Below, piece after piece: positions 36,048 to 44,953 of a stretch of 64,000 bases of DNA. The position numbers and the translations under genes were made by a program. Every line of letters starts with the position of its first letter. Within the stretch, counting starts at the first letter, position 1. Source of the stretch: Pelagicoccus sp. SDUM812005 (GTDB lineage Bacteria; Verrucomicrobiota; Verrucomicrobiia; Opitutales; Opitutaceae); contig NZ_JARXIA010000001.1 of assembly GCF_031127875.1 (NCBI RefSeq), forward strand, positions 62,001-126,000. The letters run 5' to 3'. The notes beneath the pieces were generated by a model. That model was not told where the DNA came from. It ran no database searches and was given only the letters and a program-made list of their open reading frames with translations.

Positions 36048-36365
36048 GGAATCTAAGGTAGGATTTTTTTTAACCGTGGCAAGGTGGTCTTTTTCTTTGG
36101 CTAACGCCGAGCTCAGGCGACAAGGCCTAAGCTAACGTTTAAGTTTCTGGGGTGGTCGATTTTTGTGGGGTCGTAACGAAAGAGGCGGGCGTTTGCCACT
36201 GTTGCTTGGAGTGCCTTGAGTGCGCCCAACCTGGGCATGTTGTAATCGAGCGAATGTACGTTGCCTGTGAGCGGGCAGTGAAGCCCGCGCCCTGCGCGGG
36301 GACGGAGGCGAGTTGGGTTTGGGACGGAAGGGACGGCGGGGTAGCGGTCCCTCCAGGGATGGTCG
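36048..36365. repeat. Gene-free gap with a GC-rich hairpin element
   Basis: No gene is supported here. It holds the antitoxin promoter at its left end. GCGGGC (36271-36276) and GCCCGC (36283-36288) form a hairpin in TGAGCGGGCAGTGAAGCCCG, resembling an element at 248-276 and, more loosely, the one at 4239-4331. A second GC-rich inverted stretch follows (CCCTGCGCGGGG). The minus-strand helicase gene ends at 36366. Confidence 0.45.
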
Positions 36366-38840
36366 CTAGATGAGTTCCTTGAGGTCTTGCAGGGTGATCT
36401 TGGCGTTGGCGGCTTCGCTGGCTTCGAAAACGTCGGCGAGCAGCTGGCGCTTCTGGTTCTGGAGCTGCAACACCTTTTCTTCCACGGAGTCGCTGACGAT
36501 GAGCTTGTAGCTGGTGACCACCTTGGTTTGGCCGATGCGGTGGGCTCGGTCGGTGGCTTGGGCTTCGGCGGCGGGGTTCCACCAGGGGTCGAAGTGCACG
36601 ACGGTGTCGGCGGCGGTGAGGTTGAGTCCGGTGCCGCCGGCTTTGAGGGAGATGAGGAAGATGGGGATGTCGTCGGAGTCGTTGAAGCGGTCGACTTCGG
36701 CCATGCGGTTACGGGTGGAGCCGTCGATGTAGCAGTAGGGGATGTTTTGCGAATCGAGCTCTTCCTTGAGTATCGAGAGCAGGGATACGAACTGGGAGAA
36801 GACGAGGATGCGGTGGCCGCCGTCCATAGATTCTTCGAGGAGTTCGAGGAAGGAGTTGAGCTTGGAGGAGGCGGAGGCGTCGAGCTGCTTGTCGAGGAGG
36901 CGGGGGTCGCAGCAGGTTTGGCGCAGGCGCAGTAGCTGGGTGAGGGTCTTCATGCGCAGGGCACCTTCGCTGGCTCCGCTTTTTTCGAGCTGGGAGATTT
37001 CTTTTTCGGCGTGCTGGCGGGCGGCTTCGTAGGTCTTCTTTTGGGCCGGAGTCATCTCCATAAAGAGGATCTGCTCGATCTTTTCCGGCAGTTCGGTGGC
37101 GACCTTGTCCTTGGTGCGGCGGAGGATGTAGGGGGCGGCTTGGTCGAGGATGCGGCGCTCGTGCCAGCGTCGCTCGTCTCCGCGGGCCCCGCTGGGGATG
37201 GGCTTCCAGCCGCCGGGCATGATGAAGTCGAGGAGCGACATGAGATCCTGGATACTGTTTTCGATGGGCGTACCCGTCAGGAGGATACGGCCGTCGGTTT
37301 GCAGGGCGGTGAGGGCCTTGGCGTTTTGGGTGCGTCGGTTCTTGATGTGCTGGGCTTCGTCGGCGATGACGCAGAGGAAGTTGAGGTCGGCGAAGCGTTT
37401 CTTGTCGCGGATGAGGGTGCCGTAGGAGGTGATGATGAGGTCGTAGGCGAGGGCTTGCTCGGGCGACTTGATGCGGTCGCTACCTTGGTTGACGAAGACC
37501 TTGAGCTCGGGGGTGAACTTGGCGGCTTCCCGGCGCCAGTTTTCCACGAGGGAGGCGGGGCAGACGACGAGACTGACGTCGCGTGGGTTTTGGGTTCTGG
37601 GTTTTTGGTTCTGGGTGTTGCGGGCGGAGTCTAGGAAGGCGAGGGCTTGCAGGGTTTTGCCGAGACCCATTTCGTCGGCGAGGATGCCGCCGAGCTTGTT
37701 CTTGAAGAGGTGGTGCAGCCAGGCGACCCCGGTCTTTTGGTAGGGGCGCAGGGTGGACTCGAGGGCAGGTGCGAGGGGCGGTGCGACGAGCTTGTCGAGG
37801 CGCTTGAGGGCTTCGCTACGGGTGCGCCAGGTGGCGGGGGGCTTGAAGTTGGGGTTGAGTTCGGAGAGGGGTTCTTCGATCTCGAGGCTGCGGGAGTAGG
37901 GGATCTTGTAGCTGCCGTTGTGCAGGAGGGGGGCGTTGAAGTCGCCGGTGAGCTGCTTCTGCACGGAGTTGAGGGTATCGAGGCGGGAGCGCTTGACGAG
38001 GAAGACCTTGTCGCCGGACTCGATGTAGCGCTTGCCGGTGTTGAGGCTTTGGCTGATCTCTTGCGGGGTGGCTTGTCCGGCTGCGATGGATACGGTGAGG
38101 TTGTAGCCGTTGCGCTCTTCGACGACCTCGGTCTTGATCTTGGCTTCGGGCATGGCCCCGACGCGTTGCTCGAAGTTTGGGGTGAATTCGGCTTGGTACT
38201 TGGTTTCGAGGTCGGTCCAGTATTCGCCGAGGAAGTTGAGGGTGAGGTGGCGGTCGCGTAGCCACCACTTGCGGTTGCCCGGCTCCAGCTTGAAGCGGTA
38301 GGTCTGGAGCAGCTCGCGGATCTCCTCGTAGTAGGGATGCTCGCGGGAGGGGAGCGAGATGGCGAGGTAGTGGGTGGAGCCGTCGACGGTGAGGGGCTTG
38401 CCGTCGAAGAGGAAGGGCTTGTGGGGGTCCGAGTCCTGGGGTTGGGGTTCTGGGTCGAGCGGGCTTGGGGCGGCGCGGGCTTGGGGCTCCTCTGGTTGGA
38501 TGTGTTCGGTGACGCCGATGAGCTCGGAGCCGTTCCATGCGATGGGGGCCTGGGGCTGGTTGGCCCAGTAGAAGTCGCCTTGTCCGGAAAGGGTGGTGAC
38601 GAGGGTGGCGAGCTTTTCGCGGTCGAGCTGGAGGAAGGAGGAGAGCTTGCCTCCGCACCATTGGAAGAGGGAGAAGGCGGCGACGCGGCCGGCTTCGTCG
38701 AGCTCGCCGAGCTTGTCGGGGGTAAGCGTTTCGGGGCGGACGTTTTTGCCGCCGGGCAGGGCGATTTCGAGCTTGGTGGGAATGGCGTCGCGGGGAGCGG
38801 CGGATTCGATGTTGGGCGGAAGGATGATGCGGAGTCGCAT
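36366..38840 (-). CDS. SNF2/DEAD-box-type ATPase (Snf2 family helicase)
   Basis: An 824-residue SWI2/SNF2 ATPase. Motif I is ADEMGLGKTLQALAFLD (about 388-393), motif II is the DEAQ box VIADEAQHIKNR (about 493), and motif V/VI include LISLKAGGTGLNLTAADTVV and DRAHRIGQTKVVTSYKLI. It lacks a SWIM zinc finger or other recognised fusion. The first about 380 residues (ALPGGKNVRPETLTPDKLGE and onwards) form an N-terminal region as in bacterial HepA/RapA-like SNF2 proteins. Two Gln/Pro/Thr-rich low-complexity inserts (around 128-136 and 407-420) share a DNA repeat, GGGTTCTGGGT. The start chosen is the ATG at 38838-38840. rsmG is upstream on the same strand. Confidence 0.85.
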   Translation of the reverse strand: MRLRIILPPNIESAAPRDAIPTKLEIALPGGKNVRPETLTPDKLGELDEAGRVAAFSLFQWCGGKLSSFLQLDREKLATLVTTLSGQGDFYWANQPQAPIAWNGSELIGVTEHIQPEEPQARAAPSPLDPEPQPQDSDPHKPFLFDGKPLTVDGSTHYLAISLPSREHPYYEEIRELLQTYRFKLEPGNRKWWLRDRHLTLNFLGEYWTDLETKYQAEFTPNFEQRVGAMPEAKIKTEVVEERNGYNLTVSIAAGQATPQEISQSLNTGKRYIESGDKVFLVKRSRLDTLNSVQKQLTGDFNAPLLHNGSYKIPYSRSLEIEEPLSELNPNFKPPATWRTRSEALKRLDKLVAPPLAPALESTLRPYQKTGVAWLHHLFKNKLGGILADEMGLGKTLQALAFLDSARNTQNQKPRTQNPRDVSLVVCPASLVENWRREAAKFTPELKVFVNQGSDRIKSPEQALAYDLIITSYGTLIRDKKRFADLNFLCVIADEAQHIKNRRTQNAKALTALQTDGRILLTGTPIENSIQDLMSLLDFIMPGGWKPIPSGARGDERRWHERRILDQAAPYILRRTKDKVATELPEKIEQILFMEMTPAQKKTYEAARQHAEKEISQLEKSGASEGALRMKTLTQLLRLRQTCCDPRLLDKQLDASASSKLNSFLELLEESMDGGHRILVFSQFVSLLSILKEELDSQNIPYCYIDGSTRNRMAEVDRFNDSDDIPIFLISLKAGGTGLNLTAADTVVHFDPWWNPAAEAQATDRAHRIGQTKVVTSYKLIVSDSVEEKVLQLQNQKRQLLADVFEASEAANAKITLQDLKELI

Positions 38841-38915
38841 AGGTGCATCGCCGGGGGCGACGAGGTGTGGAAGGTGGAAAGTGAAGTGGCGGCGCTGGGG
38901 CGGCAAAGCTCGCCC

Positions 38916-39554
38916 TTACCGTTTTACGGGGACGTGGATGACGTACTTTTGCTCGAACTCGTCGTAGTCGAAATAGTCGCGAATAAGGTGGGGCTGCGGC
39001 TTTTCCTTGATGGAGGAGAGCTCTTCGGCGAGGTCGCCGCCTTTTAGGTAGAGCACGCCGTTGGGCAGGTCGTTGAAGCTAGAGCGCTTTACCTTTTTGC
39101 GGATCCAGCCCATGAACTTGGGGAGTTGGGTGACGGCCCGGGCTACGATGAAGTCGACTTGGCGGTCCACTTCCTCGACGCGGCATTGGATGGCGACGGC
39201 GTTTTCGAGGCCGAGGCGTTCGAGGCAGTCTTGCACTACCTTGATCTTTTTGCCGATGGAGTCGACGAGGAGGAAGCGGGTTTCGGGGAAGGCAATGGCG
39301 AGGGGGACGCCGGGGAATCCGCCGCCGGTACCGACGTCGATGACGGTGGTGTCCGGCTTGAAGGCCATGACTTTGGCGATGGCGAGGGAGTGGAGGATGT
39401 GGCGCTTTGGGAGGTTTTCCACGTCGGAGCGGGAGATGAGGTTGATCTTCTCGTTCCACTCCGCGATGGCGGAGGCGTAGGTTTCGAACTGCGAGATTTG
39501 CTCGGGCGTGAACTCGGGAAAGTGCTTTGAGACGATGGAAAGGTCGAATTTCAT
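38916..39554 (-). CDS. rsmG: 16S rRNA (guanine-527-N7)-methyltransferase
   Basis: RsmG methylates the N7 of G527 in 16S rRNA using SAM. In 212 residues: the GidB-type segment WNEKINLISRSDVENLPKRH, motif I VIDVGTGGGFPGVPLAIAFP, and RVEEVDRQVDFIVARAVTQL. Length matches the family (about 207). The ATG at 39552-39554 gives MKFDLSIVSKHFPEF; further upstream codons lack family similarity. It precedes the helicase gene by 75 bases and is probably cotranscribed, which is not a classical pairing. Confidence 0.92.
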   Translation of the reverse strand: MKFDLSIVSKHFPEFTPEQISQFETYASAIAEWNEKINLISRSDVENLPKRHILHSLAIAKVMAFKPDTTVIDVGTGGGFPGVPLAIAFPETRFLLVDSIGKKIKVVQDCLERLGLENAVAIQCRVEEVDRQVDFIVARAVTQLPKFMGWIRKKVKRSSFNDLPNGVLYLKGGDLAEELSSIKEKPQPHLIRDYFDYDEFEQKYVIHVPVKR

Positions 39555-39638
39555 AGGAAGTTGGCCAAAGAAAATGGGTTTGGCGGCGGTGGCGAAACAA
39601 AAGCGTGCCTCTGGGGTTGATCGATTTTGGATGAACCG

Positions 39639-39667
39639 GTTACTTGTTGGTAACACGCGGGTAACAC
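39639..39667 (+). promoter_or_regulatory. Candidate binding sites spaced 11 bp ahead of the two-component operon
   Basis: Three GTTAC/GTAAC half-sites lie exactly 11 bases apart (39639, 39650, 39661): the first is inverted relative to the next, and the last two are direct copies of GGTAACAC (39649-39656 and 39660-39667). Eleven-base spacing is typical of OmpR/PhoB-family regulators. The site is 20 bases ahead of the ATG at 39688, the first gene of the operon that ends with such a regulator. Binding is inferred. Confidence 0.6.
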
Positions 39668-39687
39668 TTTCTCGCTAGGATGGCCCC

Positions 39688-41163
39688 ATGATGAAAAAGC
39701 GAATGACAATTAAGGGTTGGGTTGGAATGGCGGTATTTGGGGTGGCTAGCGTGTTGGCCCAGGGGCAAGTCGAGTCGGCTTCGCAGCGTTTGGCGGACGA
39801 CCTGGAGCGGGCGATCTACCTGCATCAGGGTGAAGCGAATCTCGACGAGGCGGCGCATGTGCTGGAGCGGATCCTCGAAGAAACGGCTCTGGTCGACTCG
39901 ATCGCGGCGGAAGCGAAGTATCGCTTGGCCTTGGTGTACTTGGATCAGGGCAAGAGGGGGCTGGGCATGCAGGTCCTGAACGAGTTGATCGAGCTGTACC
40001 CGAACGAGTCGAGGTGGGTTGCGGATGCGAAGGCTTTGTTGCCGGAGGATTTCGTTCCAAAGATCACACCCTGGGAGGATGGGGAACGCACGCATTACGA
40101 CTGGGTGTTGCCGACGGGCAACGTGATCGGGCACAGCTTTTCGACGATCTACAGCTACGAGTGGGAGGGGCGCTCGCTGTGGCGCAAGGAGTCCCGCTTT
40201 TTGCTCAATGGGCATCGGGCCACGGTGGTCGAGTTCGACAAGGAAACCTTTAACACGGCCTACAGCATGATGGAGCTTGGCGAGGCCGGGATCACGCGGG
40301 CTTGGTATGGGGACGATGGCTTGTCAGCGAAAGTTGAATACGAGAAGTCGGGCGCGGAGCGGAGCTTCGATTTTCCGGCGCGGGTCTACGACAACGAGCA
40401 AGCGGTGGAGCTGCTGCGTCAGCTGCCGTTGGAAGTTGGGTACACGATGTCCAAGAAGATATTCGTGAGCTTTTCGGGAATGCCGCTCGATATCGAGTTT
40501 CAGATCCTTGGAATCGAGGAAATGGATACGGCTCTGGGCGCGGTCGATTGCTACGAGGTGCTGATCGACATGAAGGTGCAGCAGCAGCGCGTCTTCTTCA
40601 CGGCGGATGAGCGGAGAATCCTGATCAAGATGGTGGCCGGCGGAGTGGAAGGAGTGCTTTCCAAGCTGGAGACGGTGGATGTCGGCAAGGATGCGGTATA
40701 CGTGAATCCAGTGCACAACTACGAGATATCGCTGCCGGGCAGTTGGCAGGCGATCCCGCAAGGCCGAGGCAACAGCGAGCGCGAGCAGGTTATCTGGTTG
40801 GCCGATCCTTTGGCTCAAGGGAAGTACCTTTCCCTCTCGGAGCTGAACTCGGAATGGAAGTCGGAGAAGGAGCTCAACCTAGATGCTCTGGTGGAAAAAA
40901 TGGGCGGCAATGTGGCCCGGCATTTTAACGGTTACGTGCTCGATGAAGGATGGGGGCAGAATCTGCAGGTGAGCGGAATGGAGGGGCGTTTTCTCCGCTT
41001 CACGAATCCTAGCAGTAGTGAAGATCTCGATACCGTGTACCTCTTCGTGTTCTTAGGGGATGAAAAGCACCATGTGTTCCAGGCGGTTATATCCGACGGA
41101 AACAGGGAAGAGATGCTGCCTACGTTCGAGAGGATCGTTCGCAGCCTGAAGACGAATTTGTAG
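39688..41163 (+). CDS. Exported protein with TPR-like and DUF3108-like regions
   Basis: A 491-residue protein with a signal peptide (MTIKGWVGMAVFGVASVLAQG). Residues about 30-110 form TPR-like helices (LDEAAHVLERILEETALVDS, AKYRLALVYLDQGKRGLGMQ). The middle (HYDWVLPTGNVIGHSFSTIYS, DNEQAVELLRQLPLEVGYTM) resembles DUF3108-type beta-barrel proteins. The last 150 residues (YEISLPGSWQAIPQGRGNSE) resemble a PsbP/DUF1795-like fold. It is the first gene of a three-gene operon with the sensor kinase and response regulator; a one-base gap separates it from the kinase gene. A role in supplying the signal or cargo to the sensor is possible but unproven. Confidence 0.7.
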   Translation: MMKKRMTIKGWVGMAVFGVASVLAQGQVESASQRLADDLERAIYLHQGEANLDEAAHVLERILEETALVDSIAAEAKYRLALVYLDQGKRGLGMQVLNELIELYPNESRWVADAKALLPEDFVPKITPWEDGERTHYDWVLPTGNVIGHSFSTIYSYEWEGRSLWRKESRFLLNGHRATVVEFDKETFNTAYSMMELGEAGITRAWYGDDGLSAKVEYEKSGAERSFDFPARVYDNEQAVELLRQLPLEVGYTMSKKIFVSFSGMPLDIEFQILGIEEMDTALGAVDCYEVLIDMKVQQQRVFFTADERRILIKMVAGGVEGVLSKLETVDVGKDAVYVNPVHNYEISLPGSWQAIPQGRGNSEREQVIWLADPLAQGKYLSLSELNSEWKSEKELNLDALVEKMGGNVARHFNGYVLDEGWGQNLQVSGMEGRFLRFTNPSSSEDLDTVYLFVFLGDEKHHVFQAVISDGNREEMLPTFERIVRSLKTNL

Positions 41164-41164
41164 C

Positions 41165-42889
41165 ATGTTTGGCCGTACTGGTAATGCGAAGTCAACTGTC
41201 ACCCAAGCTTCGGCTTGGGTGACCTACTTGCTGTTGGCGATCGGCATCGTCAGTCCGGTGGTGTGCGTGGTTTGGTTGGTGCGGACGGCGGTGGAGAACG
41301 AAAACGCGGTGGTCCGCCGACTGGTGTCGGAAGCGAACGAGAGGCGACTCGCGGACGCGGCTGCCTACTGTTTGGAGATTGCCGAGACGCTTGTGCCGGA
41401 ACTTGGAAATGGGGTTGTCGCCTATTCCTGGGGGAGTTCGGGAGAGGTCGTTGCGGAAGGGGAGTCGGAGCGAGCTCGGGCCGCGCTGGAAAGCGTTCGA
41501 GAGGACTTGAAGGGCGAGGGTCGGGCTGCGAGGCAGCTGATGCTCGCGGGGTATTTGAGGGACTCGGATCTGAGCTCCTTGCGCCTGAGCGAAGGGCGTC
41601 GGTTGGGGGCGTTGCTGCTGCAGCTAGGCTTGAGGGAGGTTCGTGTCGCGGAGGATTTGGAGGATGCGTTTCGCGTGGAAGCGGATCGTTACGTGGTGGC
41701 GAACATGCAGGGGAGCGATCTGAGTCGGCAACATCGGTATTTGTTGCGTCAATACGCGCCCTTGAGCGGTTCGAAGGAGGTTGCTGCTATTTTAGAGCGG
41801 GAGGGTTTGGTCGACCGCTGGATCGCCGCGGTCGAAGCGGAGGGGATGTTTCCGCCGGAGCTTGGTCTGGGCCACGTTGACGGCCTGCTGTACTACCGGG
41901 AGTCCGATGCAGAGTCGGTGCGGATCTTTCGGCAAGCGGATTGGCGAGAGAAGCTGGTGGGTTCGGAGGCATGGCGGGAGTTTGGCGTTTCGCTGGTGGA
42001 CAGTGGGGTCGAGGCGAATCGGGCGAGGCCCTTGCCGGCGCCCTTGGGCTTCCTAACCTTGGAGCTCGACCATGAGGAACTCGCGAACGGAGGAGCGACG
42101 AGCGATAAGGCGGTCTTGTACCTGTGGATCGGAGGGATCGTGCTCGGCTTGTCCATCCTCTCGGGAGTCGCGATCGTGGCCTCGGTCCGGAGGCAAGCCA
42201 GCGTGACCCAGCTCAAGGATAATCTGGTGGCAACCGTGACCCATGAGCTGAAGACGCCGGTCTCGTCGATTCGCCTGCTCATCGATACCTTGATGGATGA
42301 GACTCGTCGGGATAAAGTGAATACGCAGGAATATATCGAGTTGATTTCCCGGGAGAACGAGAGGCTGGGAAGGTTGATCGACAATTTTTTGTCCTTCTCA
42401 CGCATGGAGCGGTCCAAGGGGAGCTTCGACATTCAGCGAATCTCGCCAGCGGCTGTTTTGCGTGCTGTGGAGCAGGCGTTTCGCGAGCGCTTCAAGGGGC
42501 AGGCTTACGAGCTGTCGGTTGAAGGGGGCGAATGCTTGCCTGATATACTGGGAGATCCCGATGCGCTGGCGACGGTGTTGGGGAATCTATTGGAGAACGC
42601 TTTCAAGTACGGCGGACGCTCGAAGCGGATCGAGTTGAGCGGGAAGGCGGCTGCTGGGGGCGTGGAGTTTGAGGTTCGCGACTTCGGCAAGGGAATCGGC
42701 AAGCGCGACCAGAAGCGGATCTTTCGAAAGTTTTTCCAAGTCGATCACCATGCTTCCGGCCAGACGGGGAGCGTCGGTTTGGGCTTAAGCATCGTTGAGT
42801 TTATCGTATCCAAGCACTCGGGACAGATCGAGCTCGAGAGCGAATTGGGGAAGGGAAGCGTATTTAGAGTGAGGATTCCATATGCCTAA
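41165..42889 (+). CDS. Sensor histidine kinase
   Basis: A 574-residue membrane kinase. A first transmembrane helix (TYLLLAIGIVSPVVCVVWLV, about 17-40) and a second (LYLWIGGIVLGLSILSGVAI, about 318-340) bracket a periplasmic sensor domain of about 280 residues that I do not recognise. The cytoplasmic part has a HisKA H-box (VTHELKTPVSSIRLL, phospho-acceptor H360), an N-box LGNLLENAFKYG, G1 VRDFGKGIG and G2 GSVGLGLSIVEFIV. It follows the exported protein gene by a single base and overlaps the response-regulator gene by 8 bases. This is a classical two-component sensor; the stimulus is unknown. Confidence 0.93.
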   Translation: MFGRTGNAKSTVTQASAWVTYLLLAIGIVSPVVCVVWLVRTAVENENAVVRRLVSEANERRLADAAAYCLEIAETLVPELGNGVVAYSWGSSGEVVAEGESERARAALESVREDLKGEGRAARQLMLAGYLRDSDLSSLRLSEGRRLGALLLQLGLREVRVAEDLEDAFRVEADRYVVANMQGSDLSRQHRYLLRQYAPLSGSKEVAAILEREGLVDRWIAAVEAEGMFPPELGLGHVDGLLYYRESDAESVRIFRQADWREKLVGSEAWREFGVSLVDSGVEANRARPLPAPLGFLTLELDHEELANGGATSDKAVLYLWIGGIVLGLSILSGVAIVASVRRQASVTQLKDNLVATVTHELKTPVSSIRLLIDTLMDETRRDKVNTQEYIELISRENERLGRLIDNFLSFSRMERSKGSFDIQRISPAAVLRAVEQAFRERFKGQAYELSVEGGECLPDILGDPDALATVLGNLLENAFKYGGRSKRIELSGKAAAGGVEFEVRDFGKGIGKRDQKRIFRKFFQVDHHASGQTGSVGLGLSIVEFIVSKHSGQIELESELGKGSVFRVRIPYA

Positions 42890-43574
42890 GATATTGATCG
42901 TAGAAGATGACCAGGCTTTGGCCCGAGGTTTGCGTGATAATTTTTCCTGCGAAGGGTATGAGGTTTTGTATGCAGCGGACGGAGATGGGGGGTTGGACCT
43001 GTTGCTGGAGAAGGGGCCGGATATCGCTTTGCTCGATGTGATGCTCCCGGGACTGGACGGATTTTCCATTTGCGACGCCGCTCGCAAGGAAGGCTGCGAC
43101 ATGCCGATTATCATGCTAACCGCTAAAGGGCAGGAGCGGGATATCGTGCGCGGCTTGGAGTTGGGGGCGGACGATTATGTGGTGAAGCCGTTTTCGGTGA
43201 AGGAGCTGATGGCTCGCGTGAAAGCCTTTTTGAGGCGGCATCGGGCTGTAGAGGAACGAGTGTTCGCGTTTGGGGCGTTCGTGATGGATCGGGATTCGGT
43301 GAGCTTGAGCCGAAATGGGAATCCGGTGAAGCTGACGCGGAAGGAGTACCAGCTGCTAGAGTACCTTGTGACCAACGAAGGAAAGGCGTTATCGCGTCAG
43401 GGGATTATGAATACGGTTTGGGGAAGCAGCGTTTTGGTGACGCAGCGAAGCGTGGACCGGTGCGTGACCACTTTGCGGGCTAAGGTGGAGGAGAACCCGT
43501 CGAGCCCGAAGCATATCCTGACGATCCGCGATGTGGGCTATCGCTTCGAGTCCGGTTCTAGCTCGAAGGGCTGA
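42882..43574 (+). CDS. OmpR-family response regulator
   Basis: A 230-residue regulator: receiver domain with acidic pocket ILIVEDD, phospho-acceptor D52 in IALLDVMLPG, and a switch Lys in YVVKPFSVKE, then a winged-helix DNA-binding domain (VKLTRKEYQLLEYLVTNEGK, VTQRSVDRCVTTLRAKVEEN, ILTIRDVGYRFE). Such domains bind direct repeats near 11 base pairs apart, and such a repeat sits at 39639-39667 ahead of its own operon. It overlaps the kinase gene by 8 bases. Its stop overlaps the end of the convergent hemG gene by 17 bases. Confidence 0.94.
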   Translation: MPKILIVEDDQALARGLRDNFSCEGYEVLYAADGDGGLDLLLEKGPDIALLDVMLPGLDGFSICDAARKEGCDMPIIMLTAKGQERDIVRGLELGADDYVVKPFSVKELMARVKAFLRRHRAVEERVFAFGAFVMDRDSVSLSRNGNPVKLTRKEYQLLEYLVTNEGKALSRQGIMNTVWGSSVLVTQRSVDRCVTTLRAKVEENPSSPKHILTIRDVGYRFESGSSSKG

Positions 43575-44928
43575 TGGCGGCAGCGAGGCGCTTGCCGCTG
43601 AGGATAGAGGCGCCCATGGCTATCCCGTCGATGCTGTTGCCGCCGAAGTGGAGGCCGGAGAATTCGTCCTCTAGGCTGCGTAGGGTATCCTTCCAGGCTC
43701 CGAAGTCGCGAGTGTACTGCGGGATGGCCTTGGGCCAGGAGCTGCAATGGTAGTAAGCGGGGTCGCCTTTGAGGCCGAGCAGGGATCGAAGGTCGCGCAG
43801 GGCGATTTGCAGGAGCTTGTCGGGGTCGAGGGCGGCGAGCTCCCGATGGCGGATGCCGCCGATCATGACGGTGAGCAGGCAATGTCCGTCCGGGGCGCGT
43901 CCTGCGTAGAGCGAGGAGCTGAAGAGGACTCCGAGGACGGTGGGGGATTCTTTGCTGGGCACGAGGACGCCGAAGCCGTCGAGGGGGTGCTCGATTTGAT
44001 CGCGGCGGAATCCGAGGGCAAGGCTGTGGACCGGCGGGTATTCGAGATTTGGGGATGCCTTGAGCGGCTCCGATATGCCTTTGCTCCAGGCGATGCGCTT
44101 GGTGGCGTGGGAGGGGATGCAGACGAGCAGGCTTTTTGCGAACCCTTCGAAGTTCTCCCCGTCTCGTTTCCAAGTGACTTGCCAGGCCTCGTCGACGCGA
44201 TTGACAGCGACGGCCTCGGAGTTGAGCCAGAGTCGGTTTCCGAGCTTGCGAGCGATGGTTTTTGGCAGGACGCCTAGGCCTTCCTCGAAGCTGATGGAGC
44301 GTTTCTTGTAGGCGGTGCCTTCGCGCTTTCGCTTCTTTTTGTACTGGATAGCGCCCCGTATGATGGAGCCTCCGTCTCGCTCGAAGCCGCGCATCAAGGG
44401 AAAGGCGTGCTCGAGGATGAGCTTATGGGGATCGCCCGCGTAGACTCCGCTAACGAAAGGATCGATGGCGTAGTCCAGGAAATCCCTGCCCATGCGTCGC
44501 TGCACGAAGCTGGCGACCGTTTCGGTCTTGGCGGCGCGTTCGGAAATTTGCTTGCGAAAGGGCTCGAGCAGGAATCCCAGTTTTCCTTTGAGCGAAAAGA
44601 GCGGCGTGAAAATGGCCTGTAGTGGAGAGGCGGGGACGGCGACGGGGCAGCCGTTCTTGACGATGTAGCGCTTATGGGCGACGGGGTTCGTTTCTTGGAG
44701 CTGTCCTTTGAGGCCGAGTTCCTCGATGAAGGATTCGACCCAGGGATCCGGGAGGAGGAGGGAGTTGGGGCCGCGTTCGAATAGGTATCCCTCTTCCTTG
44801 CAAGAGCTGATGGGGCCGCCTGGCTGCGGAGCTTTTTCGATGACGGAGACGTCCAAGCCCTTTTGCTGGGCGAGGTAGGCAGCGGTGAGCCCGCTGATGC
44901 CGCCTCCGAGTATGATCGCGTCTTGCAT
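43558..44928 (-). CDS. hemG: Protoporphyrinogen oxidase (oxygen-dependent, HemY type)
   Basis: The enzyme converts protoporphyrinogen IX to protoporphyrin IX in heme synthesis, using FAD and oxygen. The N-terminal FAD-binding loop is IILGGGISGLTAAYLAQQ with ERGPNSLLLPD following. Later family segments are AIDPFVSGVYAGDPHKLILE and LHFGGNSIDGIAMGASILSG (C-terminal FAD contact). Its length of 456 residues fits bacterial HemY. It is the last gene of the hemF-hemE-hemG operon, 25 bases after hemE. Some databases would call it hemY; the gene name hemG is used for the same step. Confidence 0.92.
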   Translation of the reverse strand: MQDAIILGGGISGLTAAYLAQQKGLDVSVIEKAPQPGGPISSCKEEGYLFERGPNSLLLPDPWVESFIEELGLKGQLQETNPVAHKRYIVKNGCPVAVPASPLQAIFTPLFSLKGKLGFLLEPFRKQISERAAKTETVASFVQRRMGRDFLDYAIDPFVSGVYAGDPHKLILEHAFPLMRGFERDGGSIIRGAIQYKKKRKREGTAYKKRSISFEEGLGVLPKTIARKLGNRLWLNSEAVAVNRVDEAWQVTWKRDGENFEGFAKSLLVCIPSHATKRIAWSKGISEPLKASPNLEYPPVHSLALGFRRDQIEHPLDGFGVLVPSKESPTVLGVLFSSSLYAGRAPDGHCLLTVMIGGIRHRELAALDPDKLLQIALRDLRSLLGLKGDPAYYHCSSWPKAIPQYTRDFGAWKDTLRSLEDEFSGLHFGGNSIDGIAMGASILSGKRLAAAISPSS

Positions 44929-44953
44929 TATTTCGAGTCGAGCGTGGGCGAGG

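Noticed and set aside
36139-36582. Minus-strand 147-codon frame overlapping the 3' end of the helicase gene
   Set aside because: Arg/Pro-rich, no conserved motif, and it overlaps the helicase's conserved motif VI region in another frame.
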